DNA from: Axinella damicornis
Lineage: Eukaryota > Porifera > Demospongiae > Axinellida > Axinellidae
Direction: 5' to 3'
NCBI GenBank assembly: GCA_963931865.1
Contig: OZ007517.1
Location: 8,544,676 to 8,608,675 of the forward strand
Length of the DNA stretch: 64,000 nucleotides
The first letter of the stretch is position 1, and each line of letters opens with the position of its first letter. Shown here piece after piece: positions 43,663-53,460 of the stretch. Below the pieces are notes generated by a model. The model made no database searches. It had not been told where the DNA came from and worked only from the letters and a program-made list of their open reading frames with translations. Both the position numbers and the translations under genes were made by a program.

Positions 43663-43766
43663 AACTAAGGTTTAGAGCAAGGGTAAAGTTAGGGTGAGGG
43701 CTCACCTCAACTTAACCTTACCCGAGCTAAACCTCGCCCGAATGGCTCGGACTGGACTGCACGCTC

Positions 43767-43843
43767 TTTATATACCCGCAGAAGCCGGCCGGAAGCCGGC
43801 CGGCGCCGGTAGGCGCGCGCCATTAACGCTCTAATTTGATTGG
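43767..43843 (-). promoter_or_regulatory. Promoter-like block in right palindrome arm
   Basis: Mirror image of the left block: CCAAT (as ATTGG at 43839-43843) and TATATAAA (as TTTATATA at 43767-43774), reading leftward toward the centre, so the two putative promoters converge. Confidence 0.45.
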
Positions 43844-44479
43844 TTCATTCACATTTTGGCGGCAAACTATTACAGGTGCACCCGTAAACTAGCTGTGGGC
43901 AATGGCGGCTCTGTCTCTGTCGTTTCTCTTCGAAAGCTTCTGCCTCCGATGTCGTTAGCCTCCTTTGGTAGCCATTAGCGCTCTTTCTGCTGCTATCCTT
44001 GTAGTTGGCTCCAGTAGGGTGGTGCCCAGAACCCACGCCACTTGGGAATCAGTTTGAAGAAGCCGCTTTGCGTCTGGGAACGAGGTTGTTGCTGTGACAG
44101 TTGTGCCCCTGTGTAGCCATTGGTGCTCCTTCTGCTGCTGTCCTCGTAGTTGGCTCCAGTAGGGCGGTGCCCAGAACCCATGCCGCTTAATGGGAATCAT
44201 TTTGAAAAGGCTTTGCGTCTGGGAACGAGGTTGTTGCTGTGTCAGTTCATGTTGAGTAGCCATTCTGTTCGAAGGTGAGGAGACAGAATGGGTAGAAAGA
44301 GAGGCAGGGAATTGATGAAACCCGCAGTCATGCTAGCTAGTTGTGTTAGTGCTTCAATGGGTGCGGGTACAATTTGAATCGGTGCCCACAAAACTCAATG
44401 CTGCTCCACTACATGATATGTACTGCTGTTGGTTGTTTGTCATGCCTGCAAACAACCTCAGGGACACCTCAGGGTGTAG

Positions 44480-44507
44480 AACCCCCCCCCCCCCCCCCCC
44501 CCCCCCC
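44480..44507. repeat. C homopolymer (~27 nt)
   Basis: C run just outside the right end of the giant palindrome. Confidence 0.9.
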
Positions 44508-45330
44508 GTCCACTAGTCATCGTCCACTAGGCATCAAAGTGGCACTTCTTTCATTCAGGTAGTCAGCAAAAACCATTGCCCTACTTCCATTAACCATTTT
44601 GATATTAATGGCAAGGATGTGCTTGTAGGTTGGACACATTTTCTGCGCACGTGACTATGCGCTGCGCTTGAACGGAAATAATTGGGTGTTTTACGTTCCT
44701 AACCTCGCCAGCCTCGTTCCCAAGTCAATATGGCCTGGGACCGAGGGAAAGCCAACGAGAAGTGAAGCTACAGTTGGGGAGTTTGAAAGGTAGGATTACG
44801 TTGAAGACGCTTCAGGTTTGGAAGGCTTCCAGTTGGAGTACCGGGAGTGTGGCTTCTCCACCATCCCGCGCAGCCAATCCTTCAAGAGGCCATACAGCCT
44901 AAGCGACCCAGGGGTTGAACGGGGTTGACGGCTTATTTGGAATCTACTCTACTGGAGCTTTCGAATGATGTCAAGTTGGTTGAGATACTCGTAAAGACTA
45001 CTGAGGACACAATTTGCTATAGTAAACCTCCATATAAATTTGCCTATGCACGTAGGTCACATGACCGTGTCCAACCTCCTCTGTAAGCACAAGTAGCAGA
45101 GATCTAAACGATGTAATGTGTATGTACGTGTATGTGGCTACAAATGCCACAGGTTTCTCAGCACTAGTCTAGTCCCTCCCACCGAACACCCAACTCCATC
45201 ATGGACACATGGTTGTAGTCTATAGTAGATAATCCCCTTAGGTAGTTGTTGTTCAGGAGAGGTGACGTCACCTTACCCCTCCCTCTTCCTCCTCTCTAAC
45301 CCACCAGCCTCTCATGAGGGTGTGGCTACG
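44508..45330. other. Spacer without recognised genes
   Basis: Only a short family A fragment (about 44708-44745, CCTCGTTCCCA and TGGGACCGAGG). No coding segment seen. Confidence 0.45.
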
Positions 45331-46468
45331 GTTTGAGAGAGTGACTACCAAGGGCAGTGACTGCTGAGAGCAGCGACTACCAAGGGCAGTGACTGCCAAG
45401 AGCATTGACTACTACCAAGAGCAGCAACTACCAATGACATTGTCTGATCATGACCCCTCCCTCTTCCCTCCGTTCCTCCTCTCTAGCCCACCAGCCTCTC
45501 CTGAGGGTGTGGCTACGGTTCGAGAGCAGTGACTACCGACAGCAGCGACTACCGACAGCAGCGACTACTGACAGCAGTGACTACCGAGAGCAGTGACTAC
45601 CGAGAGCAGTGACTACCAAGGACAGTGACTACCGAGAGCAGCGACTACCGAGAGCAGTGACTACCGACAGCAGCGACTACCGACAGCAGCGACTACTGAC
45701 AGCAGTGACTACCAAGAGCAGTGACTACCAAGAGCAGCGACTACCGAGAGCAGCGACTACTGACAGCAGCGACTACCGAGAGCAGCGACTACTGACAGCA
45801 GCGACTACTGACAGCAGCGACTACTGACAGCAGTGACTACCGAGAGCAGTGACTACCGAGAGCAGTGACTACCGAGAGCAGCGACTACCGACAGCAGCGA
45901 CTACTGACAGCAGCGACTACTGACAGCAGTGACTACCGAGAGCAGTGACTACCGAGAGCAGTGACTACCGAGAGCAGCGACTACCGACAGCAGCGACTAC
46001 TGACAGCAGCGACTACTGAGAGCAGCGACTACCGAGAGCAGTGACTACCGAGAGCAGTGACTACCAAGGACAGTGACTACCGAGAGCAGCGACTACCGAG
46101 AGCAGTGACTATCGAGAGCAGTGACTACCGAGAGCAGCGACTACCAAGGACAGTGACTGCCGAGAGCAGCGACTACCGAGAGCAGCGACTACCGAGAGCA
46201 GCGACTACCAAGGACAGTGACTGCCGAGAGCAGCGACTACCGAGAGCAGCGACTACCGAGAGCAGCGACTACCGAGAGCAGCGACTACCGAGAGCAGCGA
46301 CTACCAAGAGCAGTGACTACCGAGAGCAGTGACTACCAAGAGCAGTGACTACCGAGAGCAGTGACTACCAAGGGCAGCGAGTACCGAGAGCAGCGACTAT
46401 CAAGAGCAGCGACTACCGAGAGCAGCGACTACCGAGAGCAGCGAATATCAAGAGCAGCGACTCCCAAT
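45330..46468. repeat. 16-bp satellite, about 70 copies
   Basis: Unit AGCAGCGACTACCGAG with variants (GACAGCAG, AAGAGCAG, AAGGACAG). Preceded by two diverged ~80-bp copies of a CCCACCAGCCTCTC...GGGTGTGGCTACGG block (about 45285 and 45475). The period of 16 gives a 16-residue pseudo-repeat in every frame (for example SDYREQRLPRAATTES); I do not take it as coding. Confidence 0.95.
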
Positions 46469-46800
46469 GACTCATGTAAATGCGGTAAGAAACACTTTAG
46501 ACATGTAATGAGATCATGAATGTATGTAAGCCCTTTACATGCATCTAGTACCATTAATTTGAGGCATATAAGGAATTGAAACCTTAAAATCAGTCACAAA
46601 AAATGAAAGCAAAGCCCAAAACGCTCTTCTTGGCGGCTGAAATGCAAGCAACTTGCTCACGCTTGCCCAAAATGGCCTGGTGTTATCACATTCCCCTATA
46701 TCCAGGGCATGATGCTAACCTATAGCAGGTCCTGGTGGGTATGCATGGCCCTTATCAACAGTCAAATCAATTGCCTGAGGTTGTGATTGTGTATCTAGCC

Positions 46801-46845
46801 TAGCCTCATTCCCAGGCGCTCGGTAATCGCCTGGGAATGAGGCTA
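46801..46845. mobile_element. Family A mini-MITE
   Basis: TAGCCTCATTCCCAGGCG and CGCCTGGGAATGAGGCTA; flanks GTATCTAGC and GTACCTAGC are a 9-bp duplication with one mismatch when the boundary is set one base outward. Confidence 0.82.
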
Positions 46846-46923
46846 GTACCTAGCCATGCATTGTGTGGTTTTACTTACATTTGTAGAATTTGACGTAGTC
46901 CACAAAATTTAAAATTTAAATTC

Positions 46924-47138
46924 AGTGGAAAAAGGGGACAAGTGTTTTTTACCAACTCTAAAGGTCAAAGGTCAACCATATGGCCATGTGTTTTCTGAAT
47001 CAATCAAGGCTGGATCTTAACAGTCCATCCTTTCAACTATTGAAATTCAGCCTTAATGTCTTGTTACACTGCGAAAACACAAAGTTGACCTTTGACCTTT
47101 AGGGTTGGTCAAAAGTGCTTATCCCCTTTTTCCACTGA
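46924..47138. mobile_element. Foldback MITE with 54-bp arms
   Basis: CAGTGGAAAAAGGGGACAAG...AAAGGTCAAAGGTCAAC at the left is matched by its near-complement at 47085-47138. The middle is ~105 bp. Confidence 0.8.
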
Positions 47139-47146
47139 GCCCTTCA

Positions 47147-47338
47147 GCACAGTGGATCTTGTACAAGCAATGTCAGTACAGTCCAATGTTCGAACAGCTG
47201 TATTGCGTTCCATATTGCATATTGTGCTACTTGCGTTGCAGCATACACATTAGTTTTGGCAGGATATTCAAACAGGTCTTCAATGTAAACATGTTCAGAT
47301 CTGCAGAGCCCCAGAGAAAGGCCACCATATTCGCCCAA
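47147..47338 (-). other. Open segment, possibly an exon
   Basis: Reads EHVYIEDLFEYPAKTNVYAA then TQVAQYAIWNAIQLFEHW up to a stop TGA. Codon usage looks protein-like, but the upstream splice phase does not fit the neighbouring candidate at 48011-48128. Family not recognised. Confidence 0.22.
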
Positions 47339-47671
47339 TCTTAGGTGGGGGATTGTCTAACTAGCCTTTGAAGTGTCGTTTCAAGAGGTTACTCGTAGCC
47401 TCCTCGTAGCGGTGAGTACTGTTCACAAGACCTGGGAGCTGTTTGGGCCTACCTGCAGCGTGGAACCGACCCCCACCCCTCACCATCCCCGCAGAAATCT
47501 AATCACCATCCTCTAATGGTACAACTGCGAAATAATTATTCTCTAGCTTCACACGAATTGGCCATCCCTCATTTCAGAAATCAATGTAACAGGACCAAGC
47601 AAATCTTGTATCGTCCCCAGACCCTTTTCCACAGGCATGACAGGTGCGCATTCGGAGTCTGGGAACGAGAC

Positions 47672-47957
47672 TACCGTAGTCGCGCATTATTAGGCGCATC
47701 TCACTTATAGGCGCATATTCGCTGTTAGGCACAGGTTCAACTCTCGTCCCAGGTACTCGCTGTTAAGCGCTGCAGTCTTCTTCCAGAAAGTCTGCCATTT
47801 TCGATCCTACGGAGTGGTATAAGCTATAATTCTAATTGAAGTGCACTTCCTATTCGAGGAATGTCATTATTGTTATTAGGTGCATCTCGCTTATAGGTGC
47901 ATGTTTCCTTCCTGTGGAGTTATAGGCGCATGCGCCTAATAACGCGCGACTACGGTA
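47672..47957. mobile_element. Family D MITE, full copy (286 bp)
   Basis: Termini TACCGTAGTCGCGCATTATT and AATAACGCGCGACTACGGTA, inverted for ~28 bp with AGGCGCAT. TA dinucleotides at both ends. Confidence 0.88.
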
Positions 47958-48010
47958 TATACTTTGAACCGGGATAGACACATTAGCGAATATATTCCGC
48001 TGATGAGTAC

Positions 48011-48253
48011 CAGGTCTTTGATGATTTTGTATTGTTGGAGCATGAAGTAGCCCACATATTTTTTGCCGCCAGTGTCAAATGATCTGCTTGTGCTTTTGTG
48101 TGGAAAGGATACTACCATGGACTGCATGCTGAGGACGCATTTATGCGACCAAAAATGGCGGTCTGATGATGATCATAAACTTCATCAAAAAGTCACCTAC
48201 CTCATACTCCCTAAATATTGGAGTTCATCAGTAAAGTCGTCTGGATTGCATTC
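48011..48253 (-). other. Two exon-like segments on the minus strand
   Basis: Segment 48201-48253 reads ECNPDDFTDELQYLGSM before GTAGGT. Segment 48011-48128, after CCTCAG, reads SMQSMVVSFPHKSTSRSFDT then GGKKYVGYFMLQQYKIIKDL before GTACTC. The phases are compatible (2 to 2). The YLGSM stretch is faintly like a PTB-domain start, but this is not enough for a call. No start or end exons found. Confidence 0.28.
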
Positions 48254-48734
48254 CTCATTAACAGGAACCGAAACTCAATGAGAACACATGCACGGAGATT
48301 CAATTACGTACATGCCTAGCATCTGCACCAGCGTGTGGTCTAACCTTATCTCTTTTGTGGGAAATGCACTTATGAATAATTAGAAAAACCAAAAGGAAAA
48401 AAGAAGAGTTCCTCCTTCGGGATTCGAACCGATGGTTGATATAATATTAGTTTTAGGAAGTAGATAGTTGTAATGTACAATTCTGTGCATGGTGTTTACC
48501 GTAGAATTGCAGACTGAAACCACTGCTGTAGGTGCAATCACAATAATTATTGTATCCAAAAACTTTTATCATGTGTAATTACTGAAATCCTGACGTCCTA
48601 GAATTGAAACCTTTGTTTAGTTAATCGGTCTGTTTTCTCTCCCTCTTAGCCTGATCCAGCAGCAGATAATGATATCACGTTCCAGCTGTGCCAGTTAAAA
48701 GTGTGTGCTCATGGACATTAGCCCCATGCAACCC

Positions 48735-48776
48735 TAGCCTCGTTCCCAGGCCCCATGGGGCCTGGGAACGAGGCTA
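48735..48776. mobile_element. Family A element: perfect 42-bp palindrome
   Basis: TAGCCTCGTTCCCAGGCCCC is followed directly by AT and its exact complement. Perfect 9-bp target duplication ATGCAACCC at 48726-48734 and 48777-48785. The cleanest minimal copy in the window. Confidence 0.95.
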
Positions 48777-49256
48777 ATGCAACCCTGGATTTTGTCAGTG
48801 GCTTCCAAAATGCAGTTGAGATTGTATTTTTATTACACACCTGTCCTATAATTCCTGTTATACTTTCCAATCACCACAATTGTGTTTTGGTACGTATGAC
48901 TGTATTTTGGCATTATTATCACAACCAGTCACATACATAATTTTTCCGTTTGCATGAGTCGTGCAGTATATAATTACTGGATCCTAGAACCAAGTAGCAA
49001 TCATCATCATCTCACTAGTTCAATCATGACGCCCACAGCTCCAAATGGTAACCTCATTTCTGGGATGTAAATTGCATATGGGACTCTGACATGTCCACTC
49101 TATGCGTACTGACAGCTATAGTCATACGCTAGGAAAAGGTCGTAGCTTTATTGTTCCCCAGCCTTTCTGATCAGCTGGGACTCATGCATGCAGCTTTTCT
49201 GTGTATTGTATTTCTAGCAACAGCAATCTGAGAATGGCTTAACTAGTACAACTGGA

Positions 49257-49451
49257 CTAGAGTATAACTGTGTGTCTCTCATTTGTTCCGAGATGGGTGC
49301 ACGGGATGTAACCTTTCTCACCCCTTGAGTTCTCTGCCCACCACCACTGATCAGCCCTGCCCTTTCGCTCCAAGACATGCAGGACCTCGCCCTCATAGAA
49401 GCCCAGTTCATCAGAGTCACTGGCTTGGTGGCTGAACAGGGCATACACCAC
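49257..49451 (-). CDS. SH3-domain terminal exon of an unidentified gene
   Basis: On the minus strand, TGCTCCCAG precedes an open segment ending in TAG. It reads VVYALFSHQASDSDELGFYE then GEVLHVLERKG, WWWAENSRGEKGYIP and THL. These are the ALYDY-like start, the DELxF acidic RT-loop, the WWxAE motif and the GYIPxxxL end of an SH3 domain, which binds proline-rich peptides. It most resembles C-terminal SH3 domains such as that of Tuba-type scaffolds (impression only). Upstream exons were not found between here and the gene 3 end at 50710, so the host gene is unknown or mostly lost. It could also be an alternative 3' exon of gene 3. Confidence 0.7.
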   Translation of the reverse strand: MVYALFSHQASDSDELGFYEGEVLHVLERKGRADQWWWAENSRGEKGYIPCTHLGTNERHTVIL

Positions 49452-49729
49452 CTGGGAGCAATGCTATACTAATTATCACAAAGTAGTACAGAAAAACAGG
49501 TACGTAGCAACCCTGTAACAACCATGCAGAATCAAAAGTCAAAAACTTAGCTTCTTGCTGTCTGGCCATTACTGTACAATGACGTGGTATCCCAGGAATC
49601 CCCCAAAATGAGCACATGCATGCCTGTACTTGTACGTACATCTCATGTTGGAATGCCTTGTTGTGGAGATATGGTCCCTATACATGTACTTCTCCCGAGA
49701 TAGAACTTATACTTAAATTGGATCCACAG

Positions 49730-49852
49730 CCGGATCTGGAGGAGGTGCACGGCCTCATGAATTGCACCTCTTAGCACTTAGTGAAAGACAGATTGGAGTT
49801 GAGCTTATATATACTTCAACAGAGGACGGTGGTACTATATTAGCTGGTTATG
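49730..49852 (+). other. Exon-like segment on the plus strand
   Basis: ATCCACAG, an open stretch reading GSGGGARPHELHLLALSERQ then IGVELIYTSTEDGGTILAGY, then GTATGT. No neighbours on this strand and no family recognised. Confidence 0.25.
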
Positions 49853-49919
49853 GTATGTATGTCAACATAATAATTCTTATGATTACACGTGTGGCATGCA
49901 CGTGGTTATGACAACAGAA

Positions 49920-50440
49920 ATTACACTCCTGGTATAGGAAAAATTGTGCCGCGTAATCTAAACTAATCTAAATAATCAAACCTCATAGCTCGCAGGAAAG
50001 GCATACAAAGATTCTGACTACACCGTCGTGATCGCTATCATGCAGTTAGACAAACGCATAATAATTGTGCTGAAACTCACCTTGGTGGTGGAGATACAAG
50101 CCCTTTTGTCGTGCCGTCGGCCGCCATTGCTCGCTCACTCTCTTCGACTTCCGGTGGCAGTACCGTTCTTAGGAAGGCACACAAAGATTCTGACCACACG
50201 GCCGTGATCGCTGTTGTTCACTGACGCTTACATGCCAAAACTCACCGTGCTGGCAAAGTTGTAAGTGCTGTTATAATTTCGTGTCTTCCGTTTGGTCGCC
50301 ATTGCTAGCGATCGAATGAGCGTGGTTGCCACGTGGCATGTGCGTTAATTGGGAATAACTGCGATACTAGCTTGCGCTACGGCGAGTCGCAGCCGGCGTT
50401 GCAACGGCTACCAGGAGTGCGGTTGCCCCTCGAAACCATG
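49920..50440 (+). mobile_element. 500-bp repeat family B, copy 4
   Basis: TTACACTCCTGGTATAGGAA start and CTACCAGGAGTGCGGTTGCC end, between the SH3 exon and the end of gene 3. Confidence 0.75.
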
Positions 50441-50709
50441 GAGGGAATAAGTATGGCATGCATCATCCCTGAGTCTCTCCCTGACTACACCGGCCACTCA
50501 CAAAGTAACTTAACATGAGGTCTCTAAAAATCAATAGACATGTACCTCATCAAATTAGCTACACAGAAACTGAAAGTATTATGAGATGTGTAGGTCATTC
50601 CTTCCCCACCAAACCATTCACTGTGCATTAATCTAATACAGGAACAAAATCGTACAATGAGTATATTGCTTTTTAGTTTGTGTTGTCCAGAGCAGCAGAC
50701 CTGCAAGAT

Positions 50710-53460
50710 TTATTTCTTGAAATTCGCATAGTCTTTAAATTTGTCCACATAATCAGCCAGTACTTCATGACAGCACACGTACTGCTCCTGTGAGAAGAGT
50801 ACTTAACGTGAATACCTGTCCCTGGTAGTGCATGCACTTGTACCAAATACAGTACTGTTGATGATCATTCCTATGTAACTGTTTCACAAAGCTATTTGGG
50901 CTTTACTTAGGACTTTACTTTTTTTTTTTCTCTTTTGGGCCAAGTAGCTATAGCATTCAGTTTTACTTCTCTTCAACATTAAAGAAGCACAACTACACTA
51001 GCTGCTTGTGTATAGCAAGACTGATATATAGCTGCTGTACACCATAACATATGGAAGTCAAAGCTCTGGAGATTAAAAGCCAGGGAAGTCAGGTAGGAAT
51101 TGGGTGTTCTAGAGACCAACTATATGCACAGAGTAATCAAACTGCCTTACTTCTTCTAGGACAAGGCCTGCACGTTGAATGCGTGCTGACTTGATGGACT
51201 GAAAGATGTCCACCTCTCCCTCCGTCTTCAGCCGTTCCAGCTGGGAGTGGATGCAGATAAAGCCCCCAGTGCGACCCACACCATCACTGCATGTGTTCAG
51301 TGGCAGTGTGTATTGTGTGCAGAGAATATCATTCATTGCAATCTTGCGTGCGTAGAGAATATCAGATGCACTGCAATCAGTCTATGGAATTTTGAAAAAC
51401 TTGAGGGTCTTCTTGTAAGCGCAGAATACAATAGTATCTCTATAAAGTTCAGCAATGATTGTTGCTCATGAACACGTTATCCATAACCATAATTGGGTTT
51501 TGTGATTATACTATGAGGGTGAAGCCCAACTAATTAGTTATCCATGCTAGGGTTGGCAGTAGAAACGAGTGCTTTCATCATTGCCAGGCATACTGAAGGC
51601 TCAACGAACTGACAAAATCTGGCTGAGTGCAGCTACTATGCTTTGGAGACAACCCTTCAACCTACGTATTCTATAGCAGCAACCGCAGCTGTTAGGTGGA
51701 GAGTCACAGGCACTAAAGAATTGACGATGCACGATGCAAACTGCAAACATGGGTGCTCTTTTACAGATGAATGTGGAAGCACTTAAATCAGCACCCTCCC
51801 TCTCCCCCCTTAGTTGGTGAGCATGTAAGGTGCACCACCCATAAGTATATACTCCTGACACTATATGGTACATCTGCTTATGCCATTGACACTGAATAGA
51901 TCTAGTCTTCAACAGGGAGGCCTAAGGACTTCATTTACGTCACAAGGAAACACAAGAAGAGTCTTTTTCTTACCTGCACATCACAGTTATTGCTCGGTTG
52001 CCAGTACTGATCTGAGCCTTGGTCAGCATGTCCATCATCTCAATCATGCCAGTGCTGGCAACAATTTTGCCGTGTTCTGGCCACTTAGTGTAGTGGAACT
52101 GTTTGACTTGAAAGCCAGCAACCAGTGCTCCATCACCCTAGGGGATGAAATTGATTACAATGTCACTCAGTGGCTACTGGCTACTTCCATGTACATAGCG
52201 TAGTCTCCCAACCATATGGGGTTTGGGTTTGTGAAGGAGAGTTCAGTGAAAGGAATGCTGAGTGTATATATTAGGCAGCTGAATACAAACTCTAGCCCAG
52301 GGCCTGGCCCATAGAGAACCTTAGTTCCTTAGTGTATGACTTGAATTCTTCTCGGACCACCATGCACATATACTATAGGAGCATGCAGGGCATGTTTGGG
52401 GTGAGCGTGAGTGAGTTGCATTTGTTGATCAAATCACTGATTAATATTGTTGATCTATGTGTGAGCGATGACAAAGTATTGCCGATCTCTCCTGCTGAAC
52501 TGCTCTCATACTTGCACAACACGTACAAGTAGCATCTATGGCCATGCAGTAACCAATGAATAGGTAGGTGTCCATCTTTTTTGTCACCATCGAGTAGGTA
52601 GCTCTGACGGTTTGTCCAAGTGTGAGATGGCTTGAAGCATTCATAGTTCGTGTCTCAGTCAGACAGTCTCCGACTAGGCTCCAAGTTGACACAATTGCAA
52701 GAACACACAAATACGAGTTGGAAGTGATTTATGGCACGATGTACCATTTACGGCACGACGATGACAGACAGACAGACAGACAAAGTTCACGTTGAGATCA
52801 CTAGAAAGGGGCTCACTCACGCTCGCCCCAATTAATGAGCAGAACAACATAAAGACAGTGTTTCAATACCTTATTCTCCTGCAAGCTGAAATTCCTCACA
52901 GAGAAGTCATCATAGCTTGTGCTGGACAGCATCGTAACAACGACCTTCCCGTACTTCACCGTCTCCCCGTCCTTGCTGGGCCAGTAGGGATAGCAGGCCT
53001 CCTGGTTGTTCTCCACCATATTGCACATCATCACAATTGACTTGCTCTTAAACTCCCAGATCATCCGCCAGAAGTCACTCAGAGTAGACTGAAGTGGTGC
53101 TTGAGCAGCTATGTAGGTATTCCGACATTTGTATCCCTGTATGTACATACCCAGATAAAAGTTTTGGCTACACCAAGTTTTACTTCCACATATATATATT
53201 GTGGAAGAATAGTTCAACGTACATCCACAAAGCTGGCATTGATGTAGTCGGAGCCATCTTCTCCAGTTTGCCTGAGGTGAACACGGTTCATATTGTCTAG
53301 AGGAATAAAGGAATTCATGTTAGCGTACTGTTGATGAACTTATATTGTACCACGGCTTACAAGGCAGTCTGTCTTGGTAGCGATTCTTCTCCCTATTGTA
53401 GTACTCTTGAGCATCATCAAAGTCTCCCTTGTCTGGCTGCCTGCTTGCCTCTTCTAGAAG
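50710..53460 (-). CDS. Gene 3 phosphatase domain D2 (exon block)
   Basis: Six exons. [15 protein letters not shown] pTyr loop intact; [36 protein letters not shown] in place of WPD; P-loop split in phase 2 as [11 protein letters not shown], with Met where D1 has His. Ends [20 protein letters not shown] then ANFKK. Cys and Arg persist, so residual activity is possible; a regulatory role is more likely. Confidence 0.9.

Larger units (their letters stand above)
42291..44414. mobile_element. Giant foldback element: 2.1-kb palindrome with ~0.9-kb arms
   Basis: The left arm begins ATGTGGTGGAGCAG and the right arm ends CTGCTCCACTACAT. From outside in, each arm holds the same blocks: a 130-bp duplication containing ACCTCGTTCCCAGACGCAAA, a CCAAT box, a GC-rich GGCCGGCTTCCGGCCGGCTT segment, a TATATAAA box, and an array of the 18-bp unit GGAGCATTGGGTGGGTGG (about 11 copies left, 8 right). 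About 250 bp of single-copy-like DNA separates the arrays. Long inverted repeats with internal tandem units resemble foldback transposons. No transposase seen. Confidence 0.9.

Noticed and set aside
43002..43705. Gly/Trp-rich and Pro/His-rich proteins in the palindrome centre
   Set aside because: The 18-bp repeat is open in nearly every frame on both strands. No evidence favours any one.
45609..46332. Repeat protein with SDYREQRLPRAATT units
   Set aside because: A 16-bp period read in three frames gives this automatically, similar frames exist on either side of stops, and there are no splice signals or start context.
48405..48445. tRNA-like GGTTCGAATCCCG on the minus strand
   Set aside because: It resembles a T-loop, but the T stem does not pair properly and no D arm, anticodon arm or acceptor stem can be placed at the right distances.
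50705..50715. AATAAA polyadenylation signal at the gene 3 stop codon
   Set aside because: It overlaps the TAA stop itself; coincidence is more likely than use, and nothing else marks a cleavage site there.
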